This document shows, piece after piece, positions 27,082 to 35,858 of a stretch of DNA of 64,000 nucleotides. Both the position numbers and the translations under genes were made by a program. Origin of the DNA: Woeseiaceae bacterium (lineage in GTDB: Bacteria > Pseudomonadota > Gammaproteobacteria > Steroidobacterales > Woeseiaceae); the NCBI GenBank assembly GCA_021773035.1, contig JAJFKU010000074.1, positions 19,771 through 83,770 of the forward strand. Reading direction: 5' to 3'. How positions within the stretch are numbered: the first letter of the stretch is position 1; every line of letters starts with the position of its first letter. The notes beneath the pieces are model-generated. The model was given only the letters and a program-made list of their open reading frames with translations, ran no database searches and was not told where the DNA came from.

Positions 27082-29142
27082 ATGACGTTTCGTCTAGGAG
27101 TTGATGTTGGCGGTACCTTCACCGACCTGTTGTTGGTCGATGAGTCGTCGGGCCGGACCTATATGGCCAAAGTGCCGTCGACTCCGGAGGATTCATCGGT
27201 CGGTGTACTAAACGGTATCGACCGTATCTGCGATGAGTCGGATATCGACCCGAAACAGGTCTCGCAGGTAATGCATGGCACGACGGTCGCCACCAACGCC
27301 GTACTGACGCGCAAGGGTGCGAAAGTCGGCCTGATTACGACCAAGGGCTATCGGCAGACACTGCAGGTAGCGCGCTCGTTTTGTCCGGGTGGCCTGGGTG
27401 GCTGGGTGAGTTACAACAAGGCGCCGCTGATGGCACCTTTGGAGCTCACTATCGAAGCTGACGAGCGTATGGGGGCCGACGGAGCGGTCGTCAGTCCGCT
27501 TGACGTCGACACGCTGCGCAGGGATATCAAAGTCCTCGCGGCTACGGGCGAAGTTGAAGCCCTGACGATCTGCCTGATGAATTCCTATGTGAACGGAGTG
27601 CACGAAGCGGAAGTCAGGAACGTTGCGGAAGAGATCTTCACCGACATTCCGATTTCGATCAGCAGCGATGTGGTTCCCGAAATGCAGGAATACGAGCGTA
27701 CGGAGACGACCGTCGTCAATTCCTATGTTCGTCCGCAGGTTTCGAAATACGTGACGAACCTCAAAACCTCGCTTGAAGAACGTCTCGGTGACGACGTCAA
27801 TCTCGCCATTCTGCGCTCGGACGGCGGGCTCGCGTCAGCGCGCGCGTCAGGCGAGTCTCCGGTCAATCTTCTGATGTCGGGCCCGGCGGGCGGCGTTGCA
27901 GGAGCCATGTACTTTTGTAAGCGCGGTGGCTTCGAGAATATCCTGACCTTCGACATGGGCGGCACGTCGACTGACGTGGCCCTGATTCAAAACGGTGAGG
28001 CACGTATCCGGCGCGAAACCCGGGTGAGTGACATTACCGTAAGAGCGCCTTCCGTCGACGTGCGGACAATCGGGGCGGGAGGCGGATCGATTGCCTTCGT
28101 TCCGGAACTTACCAAAGCACTGCGCGTCGGGCCGGATTCGGCTGGCGCAGATCCCGGCCCCGCCGCCTATATGAAAGGCGGAGAATTGCCGACGGTCTGC
28201 GATGCTAACGTCGTACTGGGTTATTTGCCGTCCGACGTCAAACTCGGCGGCGCGATGACGATTAACCGGGATGCGGCCGAGAAAGCCGTGCAGTCACTCG
28301 CCGATGCCATGGGAATCGATTTGATGACGGCCGCGGAGGGCATCATCAAGATTGTCAATGAGTCCATGCTGGGCGCTTTGCGGCTCGTCTCCGTTGAGCA
28401 GGGTTACGATCCGCGCGACTTCGCGCTCGTTGGTTTCGGTGGCGCCGGACCGCTGCACGCCAATGCTCTGGGCGTGCTCAGCGGAGCCTGGCCGGTCATC
28501 GTGCCTCCGGGTCCGGGGGTACTTTGCGCCTACGGTGATGCAACGACGCAAATTCAGGACGAGGCTTCGCAAACCTATGTTGCGAAGGTCGATCAGATTA
28601 GCGCTGACGATCTGATTAAAGAGTTGCACGCGTTGCGTGCACGAGCCGGCGAATCTTTCGCCGCGGATGGCATAGCGGCGGACCAGCAGGAGGTTGTCTA
28701 TCAGGCCGATATTCGTTACGCCGGCCAGGCGTTCCAGTTGTCACTGACAGTGACCGACGAAGAGCTCACGAGTAAGGGTCTTGCTGTTCTCACAGACGAG
28801 TTCGATAAACAGCACGAACAACTGTTCACGTTCGCACACGGTAAAGACCACGAGATCGTGATGATTCGTGCGGTCGTCAAAGCGAAGAGCAGTCTCACGG
28901 CAGACCTGAAGGAGGTGAGCGAGAGTACCACCGATCTCAAAGCAGCGGTCATTCACGAAACGAAGTTCTACTACGAACAGGTTTGGCATGACGCGTCGAT
29001 TTACGCCCGGGACAAGCTGGGTGTGGGGACGGTCGTTGCCGGGCCGGCAATCGTCCAGGAGATGGATTCGACCACGCTGGTTTTGCCCGGGCATACCGCC
29101 ACTGTCGATAGCATCGGCAATCTTCTGATCAATCCGGCTTAA
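27082..29142 (+). CDS. hyuA: Hydantoinase/oxoprolinase subunit A
   Basis: A 686-residue ATP-dependent cyclic-amide hydrolase subunit. The N-terminal domain has the ATPase loop LGVDVGGTFTDLLLVD (5-20) and HGTTVATNAVLTRKGAK. The central domain carries the second phosphate loop TFDMGGTSTDVALI and RTIGAGGGSIA, and a C-terminal hydantoinase A domain follows. Relatives hydrolyse N-methylhydantoin or 5-oxoproline, or carboxylate acetone and acetophenone, so the exact substrate is open. hyuB follows 11 bases later. Together with the CoA-transferase and cyclic amidase it suggests opening of a lactam or imide ring. Confidence 0.92.
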   Translation: MTFRLGVDVGGTFTDLLLVDESSGRTYMAKVPSTPEDSSVGVLNGIDRICDESDIDPKQVSQVMHGTTVATNAVLTRKGAKVGLITTKGYRQTLQVARSFCPGGLGGWVSYNKAPLMAPLELTIEADERMGADGAVVSPLDVDTLRRDIKVLAATGEVEALTICLMNSYVNGVHEAEVRNVAEEIFTDIPISISSDVVPEMQEYERTETTVVNSYVRPQVSKYVTNLKTSLEERLGDDVNLAILRSDGGLASARASGESPVNLLMSGPAGGVAGAMYFCKRGGFENILTFDMGGTSTDVALIQNGEARIRRETRVSDITVRAPSVDVRTIGAGGGSIAFVPELTKALRVGPDSAGADPGPAAYMKGGELPTVCDANVVLGYLPSDVKLGGAMTINRDAAEKAVQSLADAMGIDLMTAAEGIIKIVNESMLGALRLVSVEQGYDPRDFALVGFGGAGPLHANALGVLSGAWPVIVPPGPGVLCAYGDATTQIQDEASQTYVAKVDQISADDLIKELHALRARAGESFAADGIAADQQEVVYQADIRYAGQAFQLSLTVTDEELTSKGLAVLTDEFDKQHEQLFTFAHGKDHEIVMIRAVVKAKSSLTADLKEVSESTTDLKAAVIHETKFYYEQVWHDASIYARDKLGVGTVVAGPAIVQEMDSTTLVLPGHTATVDSIGNLLINPA

Positions 29143-29153
29143 GAGGGCTAGTC

Positions 29154-31001
29154 ATGACAGCAAGAATCGTTGCAACAAACTCCACGCCCTGGGAAACCGT
29201 TGAAGTCGATGCGGTAACGGTCGACATCATCGAGAACGCGCTGCGTAACGTGCGTGAGGAAATGGATGCCGTGCTGTTCCGAACGGCCATGAGTCCGGGT
29301 ATTCGCGAGCAGGGCGATTGCTTCCCGATGGTGGCGAATAAGGACGGCAAGATGGTCGTCGGACAGTTCGGCTCCTTCATACACGGTTTCATGGAGGCCT
29401 ACGACGGAGATATCGAGGAGGGCGACATCATCCTGACCAACGATCCGTACATGTGTAACGCGGCCGTTTCTCACCTGCCGGACTGGATTGTTCTGGTGCC
29501 CGTCTTTAACGACGGCCGCCACATAGCCTGGTCAGCGATGTTCGGCCACATGTCGGACAACGGCGGCATGGTGCCGGGTTCTATTCCGATTAAGGCCGAG
29601 ACTATCTATCAGGAAGGCATTCGCATACCGCCGACCAAGTTGTACAAAAAAGGTGAATTGCAGGAAGACATTCTGGAACTGATTCTGCACAACGTTCGTA
29701 CGACGGAGTGGAATCGATTCGACCTCAATGCACTGGTCGCAGCCTGTCGCACTGCGTCGAAGCGCTGCATAGAGATTGCGGAACGTTTCGGCGATGACGT
29801 ATTCCAGACAACGATGCAAATCATGCTTGATCGAAACCTCGAGGCGATGCGGGCGATCATTAATATGATCGTTCCGGAAAAGCCGTCTTACTTCGAGGAC
29901 TATGTCTGCGATGACGGTGTTGGCAAAGGGCCGTACAAGATCGCGTGCACGATGTGGCGTGAAGGCGATGTCGCGATCTTTGATTTCGAAGGCACGGACC
30001 CGCAGGCCAAGAGCTCGATCAACTTCTACATGAACGAAGAAATGTTCAAGATGTTCTTCGGCTCATTCACGATCAATCTGTTCGATCCGCATATCCTGTT
30101 CAACGACGGTTTCTATGAACTCGTTGATGTGCGTATTCCTGAGGGCAGCTTGCTGAAACCGAAGTTTCCCGCTGCGTTGTCCGGACGAACACATGCGCTC
30201 GGTCGAATCTTCGACGTAATGGGCGGTGTTCTGGGCCAGGGAGCGCCGGATGCCATGAATGCGGCCGGTTTCTCGGACAGCCCACACCTGTTCTATTCGG
30301 GCTACGACAAGAAAGGCGAGTGGTTCCAGCTGTTTCAGATCGGTTTCGGCGGTATCCCGGGACGCCCCGCCGGCGACGGCCCGGACGGCCACTCCCTGTG
30401 GCCGGGTTTCACCAACGTGCCGAACGAATTCATCGAGGCGTATTTCCCCCTGCGTATCGTCAAATACGAACCGATCGCGGATTCCGGCGGCGCCGGCCTG
30501 CATCGTGGCGGCAATGGATTGTCGGTGGCCTATGAGTTCCTTGTCGACGGTGAGGTCGCGATTCATGACGACCGCTGGCTAACCTATCCGTGGGGTGTTC
30601 GCGGCGGTGATCCGGGTATGCGCTCGACGAAGCGCCTGGTACGCGCCAATGGCAGTGAGGAATGGCTGCCGGCCAAGTGCGACGGCATCAGTGTCAAGGA
30701 AGGCGATGTCCTGTACTTCAATACCTGGGGCGGCGGTGGCTGGGGCAACCCGCTGGAAAGAGATGCCGATCTTGTGGCTTTTGACGTCAGGCGTGGGCTG
30801 GTCAGCCGCGAGGGCGCGAATCGCTATGGGGTCGTTGTTTTGACCGACGGCAGCGTCGATACGGCAGCCACCGAAAAGCTGCGCTCGGAGATGGAGCCCG
30901 GCAGAGCGGAGATGGGTCTGTTCAGCCGGGGTGGTTCAATTGATGAAATAAAAGCAAAATCCCTGCAGGAGACACACTTACCCGCACCGGAGGCACCATG
31001 A
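29154..31001 (+). CDS. hyuB: Hydantoinase/oxoprolinase subunit B
   Basis: A 615-residue partner of HyuA. Family segments are DIIENALRNVREEMDAVLFRTAMSP near residue 25, HGFMEAYDGDIEEGDIILTNDPY, HLPDWIVLVPVF with HIAWSAMFGHMSDNGG, and the late DSGGAGLHRGGNGL and GDVLYFNTWGGGGWGNPLERD. The C-terminus overlaps the GntR gene by 4 bases (ATGA), so the enzyme and the regulator are translationally coupled. HyuA and HyuB act as a complex in the cytoplasm. Confidence 0.92.
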   Translation: MTARIVATNSTPWETVEVDAVTVDIIENALRNVREEMDAVLFRTAMSPGIREQGDCFPMVANKDGKMVVGQFGSFIHGFMEAYDGDIEEGDIILTNDPYMCNAAVSHLPDWIVLVPVFNDGRHIAWSAMFGHMSDNGGMVPGSIPIKAETIYQEGIRIPPTKLYKKGELQEDILELILHNVRTTEWNRFDLNALVAACRTASKRCIEIAERFGDDVFQTTMQIMLDRNLEAMRAIINMIVPEKPSYFEDYVCDDGVGKGPYKIACTMWREGDVAIFDFEGTDPQAKSSINFYMNEEMFKMFFGSFTINLFDPHILFNDGFYELVDVRIPEGSLLKPKFPAALSGRTHALGRIFDVMGGVLGQGAPDAMNAAGFSDSPHLFYSGYDKKGEWFQLFQIGFGGIPGRPAGDGPDGHSLWPGFTNVPNEFIEAYFPLRIVKYEPIADSGGAGLHRGGNGLSVAYEFLVDGEVAIHDDRWLTYPWGVRGGDPGMRSTKRLVRANGSEEWLPAKCDGISVKEGDVLYFNTWGGGGWGNPLERDADLVAFDVRRGLVSREGANRYGVVVLTDGSVDTAATEKLRSEMEPGRAEMGLFSRGGSIDEIKAKSLQETHLPAPEAP

Positions 31002-31771
31002 GTGAATTGCTGACATCGCTAAAATCGGAATGGAATCTTGCACAGGGCAGCGCCCTGACCAGGGTCCCGCTTTATCACCAGCTGTACTCTGTTCTGAAAG
31101 ATTCAATTCTTAACGGCACCATTGAGTTCGATGCACAAATGCCAACGGAGCAGCAGTTGGCTGCGACTTTTGATGTATCGCGTATTACCGCGAAACGGGC
31201 CATGGACGAACTGGCAGCGGAGAACCTGATTGCACGTTTTCGCGGCAAGGGCTCGCACGTTACCTATCAGTACACGCCGAAGCCGGTGCGCGCGCCACTG
31301 GTTGGCATGCTCGAGAATCTGGCGGAGATGGGCAAGCACAGTATCGTGCTCGTCAAGTCGGTCGAAGAGGTCGTACCGCCGGCAGATATCAGAGAGCGCC
31401 TCGGACTGAACGAGCGTGAAACGGCGTACAAGCTGGTTCGTGTGCGCAGCAATGAAGAAGGCGAGCCCTACGCGTACTACGTCAGCTGGACCAAAGGTAT
31501 TACGAAGGGCTTTACCAAAAAGAATCTGGAAAAGACGCCGCGCCTCAATGTGATTCGCGATAACGGTATCAAGCTGACGAAGATCGAGCAGGTTCTGAGC
31601 GCTGAAAATGCTTCGGTTCGGGTGTCGCAGGACCTCGATGTCGAACCCGGTAGCGCGTTGCTTTCCATACGCCGGCAATCACATAACGAAAGCGGCGAAG
31701 TCGTCGATGTTCTCGATTGTCTCTATAACCCCAAACGCTTCCAGTACTCAATGGTGCTGAGCGTCGACTAA
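30998..31771 (+). CDS. GntR-family regulator with UTRA domain (HutC type)
   Basis: A 257-residue protein. Residues 20-90 form the GntR winged helix (PLYHQLYSVLKDSILNGTIE, then MPTEQQLAATFDVSRITAKRAM and FRGKGSHV). Residues 100-250 form a UTRA ligand-binding domain of the HutC subfamily (GLNERETAYKLVRVRSNEEG, PGSALLSIRRQSHNESGEVVD). HutC-type regulators are usually repressors released by a pathway intermediate. It is the only DNA-binding regulator I find in the 25.7-63.8 kb island, and a common AT-rich dyad precedes all the main operons there, so it is the best candidate to bind those sites. Confidence 0.9.
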   Translation: MSELLTSLKSEWNLAQGSALTRVPLYHQLYSVLKDSILNGTIEFDAQMPTEQQLAATFDVSRITAKRAMDELAAENLIARFRGKGSHVTYQYTPKPVRAPLVGMLENLAEMGKHSIVLVKSVEEVVPPADIRERLGLNERETAYKLVRVRSNEEGEPYAYYVSWTKGITKGFTKKNLEKTPRLNVIRDNGIKLTKIEQVLSAENASVRVSQDLDVEPGSALLSIRRQSHNESGEVVDVLDCLYNPKRFQYSMVLSVD

Positions 31772-31789
31772 GCAAAGGCAGCAGAATTT

Positions 31790-33277
31790 ATGGGACTCGA
31801 CCTGATCCTGAAAAACGTTCGTGTAGTTCGCCCCGATGGCGACGGTACGGAAGATCTGGACATTGGTATAAGCGACGGCAAGATAGCGCGGCTGGAAGCG
31901 GATATTCCCGCGGCAGACGCCGGCGAAGTGCACGATGGAGAAGGTCGGCTGGTCTTCCCCGGTCTCGTCGACGGTCATATGCACGTTGGCATCTACTCAC
32001 CGCTGGCGAACGATGCCGTTACCGAGAGTAAAGCCGCGGCAATGGGTGGCGTGACCTCCGCCATTACCTACTTTCGCACCGGGCAGTATTACCTGAACAA
32101 GGGCGGTCCCTACGCCGACTTCTACCCTGAAGTTCTCGATATTTCCGCCGGAAATTACTGGGTCGACTATGCGTACCACCTGGCGCCGATTTCTGCTTCT
32201 CACATCGATGAAATGGAAATGCTGCTCACCGACTACGGGGTCAGCTCCTTCAAGATATTCATGTTCTATGGCGGCTACGGTCTGCATGGCAAAACGGACA
32301 AGGACGCACAGAAGCAGTTCCTGATGATCGGTGATGACGACTCCTACGACATTGCCCATTTCGAGTTCATCATGCGTTCGGCACAGAAGTTGATGGTCAA
32401 GTATCCCGACATGGCCGATCACATCAGCGTGAGCCTGCATTGCGAACTGGCAGATATTCTCAACGCCTATACGAAAATCGTGCAGAGCGAAGGCAAGCTC
32501 AGCGGCTTGCGTGCGTACAGCGCGGCACGGCCGCCGCATTCCGAAGGGCTCGCTATCTGGATCGCTTCCTATCTGGCTTTCGAGACTGAGTGCCTCAATA
32601 TCAACCTGCTACACCTGACGTCGAAGAAGGCGCTCGAAGCGGCGCTGATGATGCAGGACGTATTTCCGCATATTAACTTCCGTCGCGAAGTGACGATCGG
32701 TCATCTGATGCTCGACTATGATGCACCGTCCGCCTGTCACGCAAAGGTCAATCCGCCGATTCGCTCGCGTGAAGACGTAGAGTTTCTCTGGGAGAAACTA
32801 CTGGACGGGAAGCTGGACTGGGTTGTCAGCGACCACGCCTGCTGTTCCGAGGAGCTGAAAACGGACAACCACGATCATACCGACGGTGAGAATATCTGGG
32901 TGTCGAAGTCCGGTTTCGGTGGCACGGAATATCTGCTGTCGGCGCTTTACAGCGAAGGCAGCCGACGCGGCATGTCCGTTAACCACATGGCGCAGCTGGT
33001 CAGTAAAAATCCGGCGGAACGTTACGGACTCCTGAACAAAGGTGACATCCGAGTTGGCTACGATGCGGACCTGGTGTTGCTCGATCCGGACGAGTCCTTC
33101 GTCGTGCGTGCCGAAGAATCGGAATCGGCACAGGGCTACACGCCTTTCGAAGGTATTGAACTGACCGGACGAGTGAAGTCGACCTATCTGCGCGGTGGCC
33201 TCGTCTACAACAATGGCGCAATTGTGGGCGATGCGAACGGTCAGTATCTTTCCCGCCCCAGCCAGCGACCGGTGTAG
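31790..33277 (+). CDS. Dihydropyrimidinase/hydantoinase-like amidohydrolase
   Basis: A 495-residue binuclear-metal amidohydrolase. The full ligand set is visible: H63 and H65 (VDGHMHVG), K155 as the carboxylated Lys (SSFKIFMFYGG), H217 (SLHCEL), H275 (LLHLTSKK) and D348 (VVSDHACC). The length and C-terminal small domain fit the cyclic amidase group (dihydropyrimidinase, hydantoinase, allantoinase, imidase). It hydrolyses an amide bond in a five- or six-membered ring; which ring is not clear. It lies in one operon with the mechanistically different HyuAB pair, which suggests either two ring openings or two substrates. Confidence 0.88.
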   Translation: MGLDLILKNVRVVRPDGDGTEDLDIGISDGKIARLEADIPAADAGEVHDGEGRLVFPGLVDGHMHVGIYSPLANDAVTESKAAAMGGVTSAITYFRTGQYYLNKGGPYADFYPEVLDISAGNYWVDYAYHLAPISASHIDEMEMLLTDYGVSSFKIFMFYGGYGLHGKTDKDAQKQFLMIGDDDSYDIAHFEFIMRSAQKLMVKYPDMADHISVSLHCELADILNAYTKIVQSEGKLSGLRAYSAARPPHSEGLAIWIASYLAFETECLNINLLHLTSKKALEAALMMQDVFPHINFRREVTIGHLMLDYDAPSACHAKVNPPIRSREDVEFLWEKLLDGKLDWVVSDHACCSEELKTDNHDHTDGENIWVSKSGFGGTEYLLSALYSEGSRRGMSVNHMAQLVSKNPAERYGLLNKGDIRVGYDADLVLLDPDESFVVRAEESESAQGYTPFEGIELTGRVKSTYLRGGLVYNNGAIVGDANGQYLSRPSQRPV

Positions 33278-33280
33278 AAC

Positions 33281-33988
33281 ATGAACGAAGCACAGCTTTT
33301 GCTTTTGACGGCGGCCTCAATCGCACTGCTGCATACGATTATCGGCCCGGACCACTACCTGCCGTTCACCGCAATGGGTAAGGCGCGTAACTGGACCCTG
33401 CAGAAAACTCTGCGTATCACTTTGTACTGTGGCATCGGCCATGTACTGAGCTCGGTTGTGATCGGCGGTGTGGGCATATACCTCGGAGCGCAGTTGTCGT
33501 CGTTGACTGCGTTAGAGGGTTTTCGCGGCAATCTTGCGGGTTGGGCGCTGTTCGCTTTCGGTCTCATGTATTTCGCGTGGGGCCTGAAGAAAGCGGGGCG
33601 TGCTCATTCCCATTCGCACCTGCATTCGCACGGTGATGTGGTTCACTCGCACAAACACGATCATCGGCAAGAGCACATGCACGTTCACGATGCGCCGTCG
33701 AAGCAGTCGCTTACGCCCTGGGCGCTGTTCATCGTATTCGTGCTTGGGCCCTGCGAGGCGTTGATACCGTTATTCATGTACCCGGCTGCGCAACAAAGTC
33801 CGGCACTGGTTATCTCGGTGGCCGTGGTGTTCGGTGTTGTTACCTTGCTCGCCATGTTGTTGGCGGTAGCCGTAACGAGTATTGGAATTCAGAAGTTGAA
33901 ACTCCCGTCGCTGGGTCGCTACTCGCATGCAGCGGCCGGGGCATCTGTCGCCGCCTGTGGCGCGGCGATCAGCCTGATTGGATTGTAA
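33281..33988 (+). CDS. NicO/UreH-like metal transporter with His-rich loop
   Basis: A 235-residue membrane protein with about six helices. The first helix carries HTIIGPDHYLPF (H18, D24, H25), close to the H-x4-DH signature of nickel/cobalt transporters. Between helices 3 and 4 is a His-rich loop (HSHSHLHSHGDVVHSHKHDH) that can bind metal. It probably moves Ni2+ or Co2+ across the inner membrane; direction cannot be told. It starts 3 bases after the cyclic amidase stop. Two genes further on is a cupin with its own His-rich tail, so this operon seems to include a metal-handling unit for its metalloenzymes. Confidence 0.75.
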   Translation: MNEAQLLLLTAASIALLHTIIGPDHYLPFTAMGKARNWTLQKTLRITLYCGIGHVLSSVVIGGVGIYLGAQLSSLTALEGFRGNLAGWALFAFGLMYFAWGLKKAGRAHSHSHLHSHGDVVHSHKHDHRQEHMHVHDAPSKQSLTPWALFIVFVLGPCEALIPLFMYPAAQQSPALVISVAVVFGVVTLLAMLLAVAVTSIGIQKLKLPSLGRYSHAAAGASVAACGAAISLIGL

Positions 33989-34010
33989 GGAAGTATTTTG
34001 CGGAGGATTT

Positions 34011-34277
34011 ATGACATTTAAGAACACCAGGATCGAGCGGGAGCTTCCCGCAGAGGTCAGAAAGTGGCTGGATGAAGAGGTCAAGGAGCAGGACGAGCGC
34101 TATCAGAAGATCGTCGATGAGATGCGAGCGCTCGATTCAACGCGGGACCAGTGGTACGAGGAATTCTTCGAGCGGCTTAAAAAATACGGCTTTAACGTCG
34201 ATGGCGATCAGCGATTGAAGCTGGCCGAGGAAGAGCTGCCCGTCAAGCCCGAACGCGATCACGTCGTCGTCTACTAG
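34011..34277 (+). CDS. Small charged protein of unknown function
   Basis: An 88-residue soluble protein with a strong GGAGG site 5 bases before the ATG at 34011. About 40 percent of its residues are charged and long stretches look helical (VRKWLDEEVKEQDERYQKIV, then FFERLKKYGF), ending in PERDHVVVY. I do not recognise a family. It lies between the metal transporter and the bicupin in the same operon, so it may be a small subunit or adaptor for one of them. Confidence 0.65.
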   Translation: MTFKNTRIERELPAEVRKWLDEEVKEQDERYQKIVDEMRALDSTRDQWYEEFFERLKKYGFNVDGDQRLKLAEEELPVKPERDHVVVY

Positions 34278-34290
34278 CTGGAGAAGAAGC

Positions 34291-35226
34291 ATGTCAAGAC
34301 CCCATATTGAACCGTTTTGCGACCGCGACGTTCACTTCAAGAATATGGCTCTGCCGGGTTTCAGTGCCGGTTATCGCTACAAAATGCTGAGTCTCGATAC
34401 CGAGATCGGTTCCTGCACGATGACCGTGCAACTCGACGGAGGCTACAAACAGCCGCCTGGGTTCAGTTACTCGGAGCTGGAGTTCATCGTCGTCGAAGGC
34501 AGTATCAAAGTCGGCGACCAGGAGTGCGTGCGAGGTCACTACTTCTTCGTGCCGGCAGGTTATGCAATGCCGGAGATCAGTAGCGAGCAGGGCGCCTTGC
34601 TGCTGAAAATGTACAACACGGCAGAGCCCAGCCATGTGGAGAGCGACGCCCATCATCCTTTGTCACGCACCGAGCTGTATCATGACATTGATACCTTCAG
34701 CAATATCACCTGGGCGCCGGGTAATCTCGTCAGTCCATCGGTCGCGTCGGGTTGCATGATCAAGTTGCTCAACTTCAACCCAGATACTTTCGCAATGACG
34801 TTCCTGTATTGCATGACACCGCATTTTCATCAGGACAATATTTCCTATCACGATTGCGCCGAGGAGGGTTATCACCTGTGGGGAACGTCATGGATGATGC
34901 AGTTCGGTGAATTGCCGACAGGCGGATACTTCTGGCGGCCGCCCTATATCAATCATGGCGCGTTCGCGAGTGAGCTTGGCTGTATTGCTATCGGCCGTAC
35001 GGATTCGAAACTGTTCAACCACTTTCACTACAATCCGTGGAGCACGCCGGACGAGAACGAGTCACGTTCCGCCGCGCGGCTCGCCAAGCGCGACCCGGTC
35101 TTGTACAAGTGGTGTGTCAACAACTCGCACAACCATCCGCACGGGCCGGAGGACTTCGAAGATACTATGCCGCGGCGCGGGCACACGCATACGCATGCGG
35201 ACGGTACGACGCACTCACACGACTAG
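34291..35226 (+). CDS. Bicupin protein with His-rich C-terminal tail
   Basis: A 311-residue protein with two cupin halves. The first has GFSYSELEFIVVEGSIKVGD and GHYFFVPAGYAMPE (about 60-100). The second has TPHFHQDNISYHDCAEEGYHLWGTSW (about 175-200), with several His/Glu that could bind one metal, and later GGYFWRPPYINHGAFA. The C-terminal 32 residues contain ten His (HNHPHGPEDF, then RRGHTHTHADGTTHSHD), a metal-storage or delivery tail. It could be an isomerase, hydrolase or dioxygenase; the sequence does not say. It is the last gene of the operon and overlaps the convergent cpcT-like gene by 4 bases. Confidence 0.75.
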   Translation: MSRPHIEPFCDRDVHFKNMALPGFSAGYRYKMLSLDTEIGSCTMTVQLDGGYKQPPGFSYSELEFIVVEGSIKVGDQECVRGHYFFVPAGYAMPEISSEQGALLLKMYNTAEPSHVESDAHHPLSRTELYHDIDTFSNITWAPGNLVSPSVASGCMIKLLNFNPDTFAMTFLYCMTPHFHQDNISYHDCAEEGYHLWGTSWMMQFGELPTGGYFWRPPYINHGAFASELGCIAIGRTDSKLFNHFHYNPWSTPDENESRSAARLAKRDPVLYKWCVNNSHNHPHGPEDFEDTMPRRGHTHTHADGTTHSHD

Positions 35227-35858
35227 TGATTGCGTTGCGCGGGACGACGCCGCAGCAGGAAGCTCTCGCCCTGAGGTGAGCCGAACAACTGTTCGCCGGT
35301 TTCGGCGTCGTAACCGCGCTCGACAAGTGAGGCGGAGTCGTGGGTCAGTATGTTTTCCGCCTCGATCTCGCGCGCTAAACCGCTGCGGCTGGAGATGATC
35401 TGGCAGCGTTCGGGGTCGACGTAGCCGCGAAAGCCGTCTGCGGTCCTCGTCCATACCTGTTCGCAGCCGTCGGGCATGAACGCGTCGAGGTCTCTTTCAT
35501 TCAGCGTGGTGAACGCATCGACACCGGCATCGACGAATTTCCCGGCTTCCAACAGGGCGTAAGCGTGTTGCAGCAACTCGCCCCCGACTTCGGAAACAAC
35601 CAGAATACGTTGTCGATAGACGCTCAGGTCTTCACGATGGTTAATTTGCTGGTAGAACACGACGTCGCCGAGTTCGCTGTTGTTGAGCCGGATTCTGCGA
35701 TCGACAAGTCTTTGCTCGAGTGGCTGCTCCGGGTTGGCCAGATGCGAGTCGAAAGTGCCCTCGATCAGCGTCGCCAGTTGCTCCAGCTCGCTGTCGGCGA
35801 ATACGGCGGACATCATAAACAGAGCTCCGGCTAACAGTGGCGTTTGCAGACGTTTCAT
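35223..35858 (-). CDS. CpcT/CpeT-family protein 1, exported
   Basis: A 211-residue protein with a signal peptide (about residues 1-21, ending VFADS). The mature part matches the CpcT/CpeT chromophore-lyase family: LATLIEGTFDSHLANPEQ, then VYRQRILVVSE (YRQR at 81-84), GCEQVWTRTADGFRG (C132) and a second Cys, C152. In cyanobacteria CpcT attaches a bilin to phycobiliproteins and has a lipocalin-like barrel; a heterotroph has no such acceptor. Export to the periplasm suggests ligand binding instead. It is the last gene of an operon with a CoA ligase, an amidohydrolase and an HMG-CoA-lyase-like gene. Confidence 0.82.
   Translation of the reverse strand: MKRLQTPLLAGALFMMSAVFADSELEQLATLIEGTFDSHLANPEQPLEQRLVDRRIRLNNSELGDVVFYQQINHREDLSVYRQRILVVSEVGGELLQHAYALLEAGKFVDAGVDAFTTLNERDLDAFMPDGCEQVWTRTADGFRGYVDPERCQIISSRSGLAREIEAENILTHDSASLVERGYDAETGEQLFGSPQGESFLLRRRPAQRNH

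Noticed and set aside
27082..31001. HyuA/HyuB as acetone or acetophenone carboxylase
   Set aside because: Possible by family, but the small third subunit of acetone carboxylase is missing and a cyclic amidase follows in the operon, so a ring-amide role is preferred though not proven.
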